A DNA stretch of 64,000 nucleotides from Paraconexibacter sp040581415 (GCF_040581415.1 NZ_CP114014.1:3596001-3660000), one strand, 5' to 3'. Positions 41,662 through 50,106 are shown, counted from the first letter of the stretch. Translations and numbers: made by a program. The notes: generated from the letters alone by a model not told the origin.

Positions 41662-42312
41662 GTGCTTGCCCGCGTCCAACTCACGCTTGCCGCCGCGCTG
41701 GCGCTCGTCGCCCTCGGGCTCGGCGCCATCCTGCTGTTCGGTCCCGACGGCGAGATCCGGGCGTCCGAGGGGCAGGGCCTCTCCGTCGGGCCCTACGGCT
41801 GGGTCGGCTCGCTCGCCCCGCCGGACATCCGCCGGCGCGACTTCACGCTGCCCGACGAGAACGGCCGGCCGTTCGCGCTGGCGTCCGCGCGCGGCAAGGT
41901 CACCGTCCTCACGTGGATGTACTCGACCTGCCTGGACAGCTGCCAGGCCACGGCTTCCACCATCAAGCTCGCGCTGGACGACCTCGGGAAGACCGCGGAC
42001 GACGTGCCGGTCATCGCCGTCAGCGTCGATCCGGTCGGCGACACGCGCACCAACGTGCGCAGCTTCCTGCTCAAGCAGACGCTGTTCGGCCGGATGACCT
42101 ACCTGCGCGGAACGCGGGCGCAGCTGGCCCCCGTGTGGGACGCCTACAAGGTGCAGCAGCAGGGACCGGGGACGAAGCTGAGCGACAGCCATACGGTGTC
42201 CGTGCTGCTGATCGGCCGTGACGGCAAGCAGCGGCTCAGCCTGCCGGTCGACAGCATCACGCCGGAGGCGCTGGCCCACGACCTGCGCAAGTTGATCGGC
42301 GAGAAGTCCTAG
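41662..42312 (+). CDS. SCO1/SenC-family thioredoxin-fold copper protein
   Basis: 216 aa with an N-terminal membrane anchor (about 5-27) and an outer thioredoxin fold. The copper-site cysteines CLDSC (CxxxC) near 93-97 and the distal histidine in SDSHTVSVLLIG near 175 are intact. SCO proteins insert copper into the CuA site of cytochrome oxidase or manage thiol redox. GTG start with TACCCT 8 nt upstream. Linked to the two-component system just before it; no oxidase genes in the window. Confidence 0.9.
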   Translation: MLARVQLTLAAALALVALGLGAILLFGPDGEIRASEGQGLSVGPYGWVGSLAPPDIRRRDFTLPDENGRPFALASARGKVTVLTWMYSTCLDSCQATASTIKLALDDLGKTADDVPVIAVSVDPVGDTRTNVRSFLLKQTLFGRMTYLRGTRAQLAPVWDAYKVQQQGPGTKLSDSHTVSVLLIGRDGKQRLSLPVDSITPEALAHDLRKLIGEKS

Positions 42313-43758
42313 TCACTCTCCCTGGGCGCTCAGCAGCCAGAGGCCGAGGCTCGTGAAGCCCACCATGACCGCGAGCATCCAGTACTGCGAGCGCGTGGCG
42401 TCCCGCGGACGGCGGTAGAGCACGAGCGCACGGTCGTGGGCGAGCACGAGCCCGGCCGCATGGCCGAGCACCAGCGCCCCGACCTGCAGGTACCAGATCC
42501 CGGTCGCGCTGATGAAGTAGTCGATGCGGTGGTCGGCGGTCCCGAAGAGGTCCGTCCCGTCGCCGAGCGGATCGGACGCGAGGAACCAGATCGCCTGGCC
42601 CTGGAACAGCAGCAGCGAGATGTAGTGCGCGACGACATAGGCGAGGGAGATCGGGATCAGCGAGTGGGCGAAGCGGCCCGCGAGGTCGTCCGTGCGGGGC
42701 GTCCCCCCCACGCTCTTCATGCCTTCGACCCCGAGGCGGTAGAGGCCGGCGACGAGCAGGACGACCACGACCATGCCGATCGTCTGCGCGACCTCGTACG
42801 CCTGCGGGAAGTCCAGGCCGGCGCTCTCGAAGACGTCGGTCAGGTCCGGCGCGAGGTCACGCCACGTCGCTCCGAGCGAGAAGCCGTCGTAGCTCGTGGT
42901 GCCGATCATCACGCAGAGCAGCCCGACCGTCCCGGGCACCGCCTTGATCGCGGGCAGCGCGGACAGCCACGGCCGGGTGGCGAGCCGCCCCGCCTCCAGG
43001 AACAGCGGCCCGATGCGGCCGTAGAAGGCGAAGACCACACCGAACGCGTCGGCGCGCTCGGTCCAGGCGTCGATGCCGTAGCGGCGCATGCCCACGACCT
43101 GGACCACCGCGTAGGCGACGGCCATGGTCGCCAGCTGGCTGGGGTCATCGCGCCCGGTGTAGATCAGCTCGACCCAGGCGAAGACCAGGATGCCCGCCGC
43201 CGCCGGCCAGTAGCCCAGGCGCTCGGGGTACGCGCGGGGGGCGGCCGGCGTGCTGTCGGCCCCCCGTACGCGTGCTTCGGCGTGCTGCAGCAGGCGGGCT
43301 GCGGTCCGCCACGGGCTGAAGGCGCGGAAGACGTCGCCGAGGACCAGGCTCAGGATCGGGATGCCGATCCAGAACACGACGTAGATGACGGTCGGCGCGA
43401 GGTTCGCGGTCGGTGCATCCTGGGTCCCGGCGAACCCGGCATACACCGTGACCAGGAACACGCCCATGCCGAACGCCGCGCAGAGCACCTCGCCCGCCCG
43501 TGCCGGCAGCGTGAGCAGCGTGCGGCCCGGCGCGGGCCCCGTGGCGGTCTCCAGGCGCGGCTTGGGCCAGAGGGTCGCGAGCGCGACGAAGGAGACCACG
43601 AGCACGGCGGCGGCCGCCCACGCGAACAACCAACGCGGGATCGGCAGGTCGGTCCGGCCGACGAGCCCGTGGGCGTCTGCAAGGGCCGGGCCGGCGGCGG
43701 CGAGCGTGACGCTGGCGACTGCGGTGGCGGCGAGCGTCCGCGCCGCCGGGTGCCTCAC
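42313..43758 (-). CDS. Polytopic membrane protein, fenitrothion-hydrolase-like family
   Basis: 481 aa: a signal peptide whose mature end would begin near ADAHGLVGRTDLPIP, then about 10-11 membrane helices with conserved-looking His, Trp and Asp residues at their ends (DVFRAFSPWRTAARLL, VAHYISLLLFQGQAIW). From memory this resembles actinobacterial proteins labelled fenitrothion hydrolase, a name that probably hides their real role. The stop abuts the SCO1 stop, and the gene is coupled (ATGA) behind a cupredoxin-like protein, so metal or redox handling is a reasonable guess. Confidence 0.6.
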   Translation of the reverse strand: MRHPAARTLAATAVASVTLAAAGPALADAHGLVGRTDLPIPRWLFAWAAAAVLVVSFVALATLWPKPRLETATGPAPGRTLLTLPARAGEVLCAAFGMGVFLVTVYAGFAGTQDAPTANLAPTVIYVVFWIGIPILSLVLGDVFRAFSPWRTAARLLQHAEARVRGADSTPAAPRAYPERLGYWPAAAGILVFAWVELIYTGRDDPSQLATMAVAYAVVQVVGMRRYGIDAWTERADAFGVVFAFYGRIGPLFLEAGRLATRPWLSALPAIKAVPGTVGLLCVMIGTTSYDGFSLGATWRDLAPDLTDVFESAGLDFPQAYEVAQTIGMVVVVLLVAGLYRLGVEGMKSVGGTPRTDDLAGRFAHSLIPISLAYVVAHYISLLLFQGQAIWFLASDPLGDGTDLFGTADHRIDYFISATGIWYLQVGALVLGHAAGLVLAHDRALVLYRRPRDATRSQYWMLAVMVGFTSLGLWLLSAQGE

Positions 43759-44249
43759 GGCGTGACCTTCAGGGAGGCGATCTCCACGCCGGCGTCCTCG
43801 AGCTCGATCTCGAAGATGCCGTCGATGTCGCCCTTGAAGGAGAACGACGCCTTGCCGTCGGCGGCGACGTCCTTCATCAGGTCGTAGCCGTGGACGTGGA
43901 CGTGGTCGGCGACGTCCGACTCCACGCGGAAGCGGACGGTGTCGCCCTTGTCGAAGCTCAGCTTCTTGACCCCGCCCACCGGCTCGCCGTCCTTGATCCG
44001 GATCAGGGGGGTCGCGGGCGCCGCGGGCTTGACCGGCGTGGACGTGGCGGTGGTGCCCGTCGTGCTGGGGACGGCGCCGGTGCCGGTGCCGGTGCCCGTC
44101 GAGACGGTCGTCTCAGGCGTGGACGACTGGGTCGCGGCGACGGAGGTGGTCGGGGTGTCCGCCTCGTCGCCGCCCTGCGCGACCACGAAGCCGATGCCGA
44201 GCACGGCGACGGCGAGGACGATCAGGGCGGCACGCCCGGCGGAGCTCAT
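43755..44249 (-). CDS. Membrane-anchored cupredoxin-like protein
   Basis: 164 aa: membrane helix (about 7-25), Thr/Ser/Pro/Gly-rich linker (about 30-80), then a beta-sandwich domain (KLSFDKGDTVRFRVESDVADHVHVHGYDL...) of the cupredoxin-like type. Histidines in HVHVHGYD could bind metal, but the type-1 copper Cys-His-Met set is absent. The stop overlaps the start of the polytopic membrane protein, suggesting a joint function at the outer face of the membrane. Confidence 0.7.
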   Translation of the reverse strand: MSSAGRAALIVLAVAVLGIGFVVAQGGDEADTPTTSVAATQSSTPETTVSTGTGTGTGAVPSTTGTTATSTPVKPAAPATPLIRIKDGEPVGGVKKLSFDKGDTVRFRVESDVADHVHVHGYDLMKDVAADGKASFSFKGDIDGIFEIELEDAGVEIASLKVTP

Positions 44250-44307
44250 GGTCGCCCATGGTATTGCGGGACCCCGTCCCCGGAGCCGTGGCTGGAGCCC
44301 GTACGAC

Positions 44308-44337
44308 GACGGGGCGGGCCGTGTGGCCCGCCCCGTC
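44308..44337 (-). terminator. Strong GC-type terminator
   Basis: GACGGGGCGGGCC and GGCCCGCCCCGTC form a perfect 13-bp stem with a 4-nt loop, 25 bp past the stop of the secreted-protein gene. No T-run. Confidence 0.75.
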
Positions 44338-44361
44338 GGGACAGCGGGTGTCGCGGGTGCG

Positions 44362-45105
44362 TTACTTGCAGGCCGCCGTGGTCGAGGCCTTCAGCGTGGC
44401 ACCGTCGGTGAACGTGAAGTCGCCGGCGAACTTCAGCGGCTTCTTGCAGCCGGTCGAGGCGACGTAGGAGACCGTCTTGCCCTTGACCTTGGTCTTGGCG
44501 CTGATGAGCGCGCCGAACCGCTGCAGGGTGATCTTGATGCCGAACTGGTTGTAGTACTTCTCGGGGATCGGGACGACGAGCTTGCTGCCGTAGGAGCCCG
44601 TGTCCTTCTTGAGGGTCGCGACGATCGTGCCGGTCGCGTTGAACTCACCCGTCGGGGAGGTCAGCTTGAGGATCAGCTTGCCGCCGGAGGCGTTGTAGGC
44701 GGTGATGGCCGGGTTCGCCTTGATGGCGGTCGCGCCGGTGCCGCCCTGGGCCTTGGCCTTGCTGGACGAGCCGTCGACCGAGACCTTGGAGCCCTTCGGG
44801 CACTTGGTCGCGTCGTTGTTGACCTGTGCCTCGGTGCAGGTCGGGAACTGCTTGTTGTTGAAGACGAGCGCCTTGTCGAAGTGGATGACGGCATTGGTGG
44901 TGCCGAACGTGCCGTCGGGCGTCGCGCCCTTGCCGGCGGTGAGCGTCGTGACCGTCAGCTTGACCGCGGAGGGCTTCTTCTTCGTGCCCTTCTTCGCGCC
45001 GCTGACGGAGACCTCGAGGCCCTGATCGGCCTCGATCGCCTGGGCGACCGAGACGACGCCGAAGATGGCGGCACAGGATGCGGCCATGATTGCGACCTTG
45101 CGCAT
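44362..45105 (-). CDS. Secreted protein of unknown function, two-cysteine-pair type
   Basis: 247 aa: cleavable signal peptide (about 1-23, ending AQAIEA), then a beta-rich, lysine-rich domain with cysteines at CTEAQVNNDATKCPKGSKV and near the C-terminus (TGCKKPLKF, AACK), probably two disulfides. I recall similar proteins occurring in multiple copies in Solirubrobacterales genomes. GGAGGA about 9 nt before the ATG shows strong translation. Monocistronic with a strong terminator. Function unknown. Confidence 0.75.
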   Translation of the reverse strand: MRKVAIMAASCAAIFGVVSVAQAIEADQGLEVSVSGAKKGTKKKPSAVKLTVTTLTAGKGATPDGTFGTTNAVIHFDKALVFNNKQFPTCTEAQVNNDATKCPKGSKVSVDGSSSKAKAQGGTGATAIKANPAITAYNASGGKLILKLTSPTGEFNATGTIVATLKKDTGSYGSKLVVPIPEKYYNQFGIKITLQRFGALISAKTKVKGKTVSYVASTGCKKPLKFAGDFTFTDGATLKASTTAACK

Positions 45106-45270
45106 AACGGGTGTTCCTCCTGGAACGTGGGACAGACAGACAGGGGTTCGGGACAGACCTACGCGAGTGCTGATTCGCGCTCACTCCCGGGGGATACCCC
45201 TATCCGATCGAGCGTTGCGGTGCCATGGACGAACGTCCGATCCCGTCTGCGCTGCTACGGTCCCGCCGCT

Positions 45271-46053
45271 GTGAGAGTCCCGCGCGATGCCGAGATCCCC
45301 GCCCCGCCGTTCCCGGCCAACCTGCCGTGGGTGAACGTCGCGCCGCTGCGGATGGACAAGCAGCGCGGGCGGCCCGTGCTCGTCGAGTTCTGGGACTTCC
45401 TGCGCGTCCCCTCGCTGCGGACGCTGCCCTACATGAAGGCCTGGCATGAGCGCTACTCCGCGGTGGGCGGACCGACCGGCGGCCTGCGCGTGATCTCGGT
45501 CCACTGCGGCGGCCACGAGGCGTCGCAGGACGAGGCCGCGATCCGCGAGGCCGTGTCCCGCCTGGGCATCGAGCACCCGGTGCTGATCGACAGCGAGTTC
45601 GAGCTGTGGCAGCAGTACGCGAACCCGGGCTGGCCGGCGCGCTACCTCTTCGGCCCGGACCAGACGCTGGTCGACGCGCAGCACGGCGAGGGCGGGTACC
45701 TCGAGACCGAGGGCACGATCCGCGAGCTGCTCGGGGACGACGGCGACGACGTGGGCCTGCTGCGCGAGGAGGATGACCCCGACGCCCTGATCGTGATCCC
45801 GACGGCCGACGTCGAGGGCGCCTACTCGGGGCCGTACGAGGCCGGCGGGGTCTGGGGCGTCTTCGCCGGCGCGGGCACGGTCACGACGAACGGGATGAGC
45901 ATGGAGCTGACGGCGCCGGGCGCCTTCAACCTCATCTGGCACCAGCACCACACCGCGGGCGTGCTCGAGCTGGAGCTCGGGCCGGGCGTCGAGTGCCTGG
46001 CGACGTGCTTCACCCCGGGCCTGGCGCCGGTCGGCGCCGAGCCGGACGCCTGA
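45271..46053 (+). CDS. DipZ-like redoxin domain lacking both catalytic cysteines
   Basis: 260 aa, no signal peptide. Residues about 20-155 follow the DipZ/NHLRC2 redoxin pattern (VLVEFWDFLRVPSLRTLPYM, HCGGHEASQDEAAIREAV, PGWPARYLFGPDQTLV), but the usual FW-xx-Cx2-3C site reads FWDFLRVPS, so neither cysteine is left. The C-terminal about 75 residues form a second beta domain ending HQHHTAGVLELELGPGVECLATCF. GTG start with TACGGT 9 nt upstream. Probably a binding rather than redox role. Confidence 0.75.
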   Translation: MRVPRDAEIPAPPFPANLPWVNVAPLRMDKQRGRPVLVEFWDFLRVPSLRTLPYMKAWHERYSAVGGPTGGLRVISVHCGGHEASQDEAAIREAVSRLGIEHPVLIDSEFELWQQYANPGWPARYLFGPDQTLVDAQHGEGGYLETEGTIRELLGDDGDDVGLLREEDDPDALIVIPTADVEGAYSGPYEAGGVWGVFAGAGTVTTNGMSMELTAPGAFNLIWHQHHTAGVLELELGPGVECLATCFTPGLAPVGAEPDA

Positions 46054-46128
46054 CCGGCACCGGCTCCCGGCGCAACCAGGACGCCGATCCGGGATGGCCG
46101 GGAGCGGTCCGCGAGAGCCGGGGCGCAT

Positions 46129-46173
46129 CGAACGTCGGTTTCCCGCGTCAGGGCGCGGGGAAATGGACGTTCG
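46129..46173. terminator. Bidirectional hairpin between convergent genes
   Basis: CGAACGTC (46129-46136) pairs with GACGTTCG (46166-46173), and inner TTTCCCGCG pairs with CGCGGGGAAA with one bulge. GCTCCCGGC/GCCGGGAGC upstream can also pair. Confidence 0.6.
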
Positions 46174-46221
46174 GCGCGAGGGGCGCCCGCGTCCCGGCGC
46201 GGACCACGGGCCTGCGGCGCC

Positions 46222-47319
46222 TCACCGGTCCACGGGCCGCTGGAGGTCCTCCACGATCCGGACCACGCGCGGCGGGCCGGTCGCGTCCAGCTCGACCGCT
46301 CGGCCGGGCCAGTACGGAGACGACGCGCTGCGGCCCGTGACCGCCGGGTCATCGATCCACGAGCCGCCGTTGTACAGCCGCGTCCCTGCCGGTGTGCGCC
46401 ACGGCGCCGCCGCGTCGCCCGGCAGCGGGCCGGCCCGGTGCGTATGCCCGAAGACGACGTGCGGCGCGTCGATCCCCAGACGGGCCAGCACCTCGCCGAT
46501 CGCCGTCAGGCCCGCGTCGCGGAGGGCTTCGCCGGAGATATCGGCGCTCAGCGGACCAAGCCCCGCGCGGTTCAGCCCGCGGATCCCGAACGGGAACAGC
46601 CCCGCCAGGACACGGGCCTTCAGCGGCCGCGACCCCGCGTCGCTGAGCCGCTCCCACGCCGACGCGGACGCGCCGGCCTGCTGCCGCGACCAGCGCCCAC
46701 CGCGGCTCTCCGCCAGCGCGTCGAGCCACGCGTACATCGGCGCCAGGCGCGCCTCGAAGTCGTCGGGGACGGCGTCGCGCGCCGGGACGGGACCCTCGAT
46801 GCGTGCCATGACCCCGGCTCCGAGTCGCTCGAACGCCGGCAGTGTCGTCAGGCAGTCCAGGTAGTGTCCGTGCGTCGCGTACACGTCCTCGCGCAGCCAG
46901 ACACCGGGGTAGCGGACCGTGACCGTCGCCGGCGCGGCCGCCCGGGCCAGGCGCCCGATCAGCGGGCTCGCGCGCGGGCCCGCCGCCTCGTCGAGCTGCA
47001 GCGGCGGGGGCTCCTTGCGCGCGCCGCGGCCGCGCAGCCACGGGGCGATCAGGCCGTGGTCGTGGTTCCCGGCGACGAGCACGACCTCGCCGCCGGCGCC
47101 GAGGGCCTCGCCGAGGGCGCGGAGGACCGGCTCGGCGGCGGCCAGCGCGTCGCGGGCAGGCCCGTGGCGCAGCTCGACGACGTCGCCGAGCAGGACGAGG
47201 CGGGTGAAGCCGCCGCTGGTGACGTGCGCCGTGAGCGCCTCCAGCGGGCCGCCGCGGCGCAGCAGGTCCGCGCCCCGGCGCGCGCCGAGGTGCAGGTCGC
47301 CGATAACGAGGGTCTTCAG
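46222..47319 (-). CDS. Metallophosphoesterase, probable CTG start
   Basis: 365 aa calcineurin-like phosphoesterase. Metal motifs in order: IGDLHLG (DxH), LLGDVVEL (GDxxE/D), GNHDHGL, ATGHYLD-type ATHGHYLD near 178 and FGHTHRAG near 317. The first strand KTLVIGDLHLG must be included, yet there is no ATG/GTG/TTG in frame between the ispH stop and this strand; CTG at 47319, 6 bp past that stop, gives MKTLVIGDLHLG. AGGGA stands only 2 nt before it. Substrate unknown. Operonic with ispH. Confidence 0.82.
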   Translation of the reverse strand: MKTLVIGDLHLGARRGADLLRRGGPLEALTAHVTSGGFTRLVLLGDVVELRHGPARDALAAAEPVLRALGEALGAGGEVVLVAGNHDHGLIAPWLRGRGARKEPPPLQLDEAAGPRASPLIGRLARAAAPATVTVRYPGVWLREDVYATHGHYLDCLTTLPAFERLGAGVMARIEGPVPARDAVPDDFEARLAPMYAWLDALAESRGGRWSRQQAGASASAWERLSDAGSRPLKARVLAGLFPFGIRGLNRAGLGPLSADISGEALRDAGLTAIGEVLARLGIDAPHVVFGHTHRAGPLPGDAAAPWRTPAGTRLYNGGSWIDDPAVTGRSASSPYWPGRAVELDATGPPRVVRIVEDLQRPVDR

Positions 47320-47324
47320 GTTCC

Positions 47325-48290
47325 CTACGCGCTCTCGGCGGCGGCCATCGCGACGCGGATCGGCTTCGGGAGCATGAAGCGGACGTCCTCCTTCATGACC
47401 TCGAACTCGCTGATGTCGCTGGTCCCGCGGGCGCGGAAGAACTCGACGACCTCCTGGACGAGCTCCTCGGGTGCGCTGGCGCCCGACGAGATGCCGACGG
47501 TCTCGACGCCGTCGAGCCACGTGTCGTCGATCTGCCCGGCGTTGTCGATCAGGTGAGCGGCGGTGCCGAGCTCCTCGGAGACCTGCACCAGGCGGTTCGA
47601 GTTGGAGGAGTTCTGGGATCCGATGACGAGCACGAGGTCGCAGATCGGGGCCATCTGCTTGACGGCCGACTGGCGGTTCGTCGTGGCGTAACAGATGTCG
47701 TCCGTGCGCGGACCGGTGATCTGCGGGAAGCGCTCGCGTAGCCGGTTGATGATCGTCTTCGTCTCGTCGACGCTCAGGGTCGTCTGCGAGATGTACGCCA
47801 CACGTGAGGGATCCTCGAGCTCGAGCGCGTCGACGTCCGCCTCGGTTTCGACGAGGACGATGTGGTCAGGGGCCTCCCCCATCGTGCCCTCGACCTCCTC
47901 GTGGCCGTCGTGGCCGATGAGGACGATGGTGTAGCCGTCCTGCGCGAACTTCACGGCCTCGCGGTGGACCTTCGTCACCAGCGGGCAGGTCGCGTCGATC
48001 GTCCGCAGCTGCCGGCGCTCGGCCTCGGCGTGGACCATCGGCGAGACGCCGTGGGCGCTGAAGACGGTCATCGCGCCCTCGGGCACCGTGTCGTCGAGCT
48101 CGTCGATGAAGATGGCGCCCTTGGCCCGCAGCGTCTCGACGACGTGCTTGTTGTGCACGATCTCCTTGCGGACGTAGACGGGCGCGCCGTGCAGCTCCAG
48201 GGCGCGCTCGACGGTCTGCACGGCACGGTCCACTCCTGCGCAGTAGCCCCGGGGGGCGGCGAGCAGGAGCTTGGTCGGGGCGGCGGACAT
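47325..48290 (-). CDS. ispH: 4-hydroxy-3-methylbut-2-enyl diphosphate reductase
   Basis: Last enzyme of the MEP isoprenoid pathway, a 4Fe-4S protein giving IPP and DMAPP. 321 aa. Cluster cysteines: RGYCAGVDRA near 18, IDATCPLVTKVH near 100 and PICDLVLVIGSQNSSN near 202; substrate histidines in VHNKHVV and SAHGVSP. The ATG is preceded by TACCAT with exactly 6 nt between, a leaderless promoter. Followed 5 bp downstream by the metallophosphoesterase frame. Confidence 0.95.
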   Translation of the reverse strand: MSAAPTKLLLAAPRGYCAGVDRAVQTVERALELHGAPVYVRKEIVHNKHVVETLRAKGAIFIDELDDTVPEGAMTVFSAHGVSPMVHAEAERRQLRTIDATCPLVTKVHREAVKFAQDGYTIVLIGHDGHEEVEGTMGEAPDHIVLVETEADVDALELEDPSRVAYISQTTLSVDETKTIINRLRERFPQITGPRTDDICYATTNRQSAVKQMAPICDLVLVIGSQNSSNSNRLVQVSEELGTAAHLIDNAGQIDDTWLDGVETVGISSGASAPEELVQEVVEFFRARGTSDISEFEVMKEDVRFMLPKPIRVAMAAAESA

Positions 48291-48302
48291 CCCTCAATGG
48301 TA
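48291..48302 (-). promoter_or_regulatory. Leaderless -10 box of ispH
   Basis: TACCAT, 6 nt, then ATG. Confidence 0.65.
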
Positions 48303-48337
48303 CGGCGTCGGCCCACCGGTACCGCGCGGGCGCCGGT

Positions 48338-48350
48338 TACGCTCTCGCCC
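48338..48350 (+). promoter_or_regulatory. Leaderless -10 box of the lactamase-fold gene
   Basis: TACGCT, 7 nt, then GTG. Divergent from the ispH box with 35 bp between them. Confidence 0.65.
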
Positions 48351-49019
48351 GTGAAGCCGATCGTCGCCGATGTCCATCTGATCACGGGCATCCCGCCCTA
48401 CTCGATTAACTGCTATCTCGTCGGGGACGTCCTTGTGGACGCGATGGCGAAGATGGACCGCCGACGGATCCTCAAGGAGCTGTCGGGCAAGCCGCTGCGC
48501 GCCCACGCGCTGACGCACGCCCACCCGGACCATCAGGGCGCCTCCCGCGCCGTGTGCACCACGTTCGGCGTGCCGTTCTGGGCGCCCGAGCTCGACGTGC
48601 CGCCGGCCGAGGACGCGTCGATCATCGCCGAGCGCCAGCCGAAGCACCCGATCAACTCGCTGTTCGGCAAGATCCTCGCCGGCCCCGGGCATCCGGTCGA
48701 CCGGGCGCTGAAGGAGGGCGACGAGCTCGCCGCCGGCTTCGTCGTCCTCGACACCCCCGGCCACAGCGCCGGGCACGTGTCGTTCTGGCGCGAGGTCGAC
48801 CGCACCCTCATCCTGGGGGACGTCCTCAACAACCAGCACCCGCTCCTGGGCTTCCCGCGCGGGCTGCGGCAGCCGCTGGCGATCTTCACCCCCGACCCCG
48901 AGCGCAACCGCGAGTCGATCCGGCGCCTGGGCGAGCTCGAGCCGCTGACCGTGATGTTCGGCCACGGCCCGGTCCTCCGCGACCCGGAGGCGTTCGGCGC
49001 TTTCTGCCGCTCGGTCTGA
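48351..49019 (+). CDS. Metallo-beta-lactamase-fold hydrolase
   Basis: 222 aa. The HxHxDH motif is THAHPDHQG near 66; DTPGHSAGH holds the next zinc histidine, LILGDVL the bridging Asp and MFGHGPV the last histidine. The short glyoxalase-II-like form acts on thioesters or phosphoesters; no substrate is indicated. GTG start at a leaderless promoter. The final codons (DPEAFGAFCRSV) are duplicated directly downstream. Confidence 0.85.
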   Translation: MKPIVADVHLITGIPPYSINCYLVGDVLVDAMAKMDRRRILKELSGKPLRAHALTHAHPDHQGASRAVCTTFGVPFWAPELDVPPAEDASIIAERQPKHPINSLFGKILAGPGHPVDRALKEGDELAAGFVVLDTPGHSAGHVSFWREVDRTLILGDVLNNQHPLLGFPRGLRQPLAIFTPDPERNRESIRRLGELEPLTVMFGHGPVLRDPEAFGAFCRSV

Positions 49020-49096
49020 CCCCTGAACGGACCGTCGCCGCCGGGCCCGTTCACCGCGACCCGGAGGCCTTCAGCGCCTTCTGCCGGTCGGTCTAG
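49020..49096 (+). pseudogene. Partial duplicate of the lactamase-fold gene's 3' end
   Basis: Bases after the stop repeat the preceding 3' end: GGCCCGTTCACCGCGACCCG..., translating in another frame as VAAGPVHRDPEAFSAFCRSV then TAG, versus VMFGHGPVLRDPEAFGAFCRSV in the gene. It has no start or catalytic part, so it is a remnant of a tandem duplication. It runs into the M28 peptidase stop codon on the other strand. Confidence 0.7.
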
Positions 49097-50094
49097 CGGG
49101 CGGTGCGCAGGTACTCGACGACCGTCTCGCCGACGGCGTCGAGCGCCTTGGTCGAGATGAGCTTCATGCCGTCCTGCAGCGAGTGGCCCGGGTAGGACCA
49201 GTCGATGAAGTCGACCGCCGGCACCCCGGCGCGCAGGAACGGCGTGTGGTCGTCCTGGATCAGGATGTCGCTGCGGTCCGGGAACACCGAACCGACGCCG
49301 ACCTTCGTGGCGGCCGCACGCACGCGCTTCCAGAGGGCCTTGTCGGAGCTCGCCTCGCGCGGCAGGGTCAGGTTGCGGCCGCCGACGTAGTCGAGCAGCA
49401 GCATCGTCCGGGTCGCGCCCGGATGCGCGGCGACGTAGGCCCGCGACCCGCGCAGGCCGGTGTTGTAGAAGTCGGCCTGCTCCTCCGGGAGGCCGGAGTC
49501 CGGCTCCTCGCCGTCGAACAGGACGAACTTCAGCTCGGGCGCGCCCGGGGCCCGCCTGACGCGCTTCATGGCCTCGGCTATGCCCACGACGACCGCGCTG
49601 CCCGCCGCCCCGTTGTTGGCACCCACGAAGCCGACCGGCTTGACCAGCGTGTCGTAGTGCGCCCCGATCACGATCGCCGGCCTGCGCCCGGGGATCGTCC
49701 CGATGATGTTGCGCAGCGGCTTGGCCGCCGTCGAGTCGGGGAGCGGCTCGAAGACGGCCAACGGCAGCAGCGACCTCAGGACCGGCGCTAGGCGCACCAG
49801 CGCCGGCGACCCGGCGGGCCGCTGCCCGTAGCCGACCTGGCGCGCCGTCAGCCGGTACGCGCGCGGGCCGTCGAAGCGGTTGACCTTCGCGACCGGGACC
49901 CGGTCCCGGCTGGTGGTGGCGGCCTGGGCGTCGAACCGGCGCGCGGCGTCGGGGCCGCCCGGGAAGCCGTTGACGATGAAGTACCCGAGCCCGCCGATGA
50001 CGACCAGCATCGTCGCCAGGACGACGCCCACCGCCGCGAAGCCCAGGCCGCGCGTCCGCTGGGGCTCGGCGTCGGCTGTGTCGTCGGGCTGCAC
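49093..50094 (-). CDS. Membrane-anchored M28-family peptidase/glutaminyl-cyclase-like protein
   Basis: 333 aa with an N-terminal membrane helix (about 18-42), so the catalytic domain is outside. M28 landmarks: VIGAHYDT (zinc His), FDGEEPD (catalytic/zinc Glu), LLDYVGGRN and HSLQD (last His). The bridging aspartate block, normally GANDGASG, reads GANNGAAG, an Asp-to-Asn change that may weaken zinc binding. GTG start with TACCCT 6 nt upstream (leaderless). Confidence 0.82.
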   Translation of the reverse strand: MQPDDTADAEPQRTRGLGFAAVGVVLATMLVVIGGLGYFIVNGFPGGPDAARRFDAQAATTSRDRVPVAKVNRFDGPRAYRLTARQVGYGQRPAGSPALVRLAPVLRSLLPLAVFEPLPDSTAAKPLRNIIGTIPGRRPAIVIGAHYDTLVKPVGFVGANNGAAGSAVVVGIAEAMKRVRRAPGAPELKFVLFDGEEPDSGLPEEQADFYNTGLRGSRAYVAAHPGATRTMLLLDYVGGRNLTLPREASSDKALWKRVRAAATKVGVGSVFPDRSDILIQDDHTPFLRAGVPAVDFIDWSYPGHSLQDGMKLISTKALDAVGETVVEYLRTAR

Positions 50095-50106
50095 GGGGTC
50101 AGGGTA
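50095..50106 (-). promoter_or_regulatory. Leaderless -10 box of the M28 gene
   Basis: TACCCT, 6 nt, then GTG. Confidence 0.6.

Noticed and set aside
41913..42221. 102-codon plus frame inside SCO1
   Set aside because: Out-of-frame shadow of SCO1, whose CxxxC and His motifs define the true frame.
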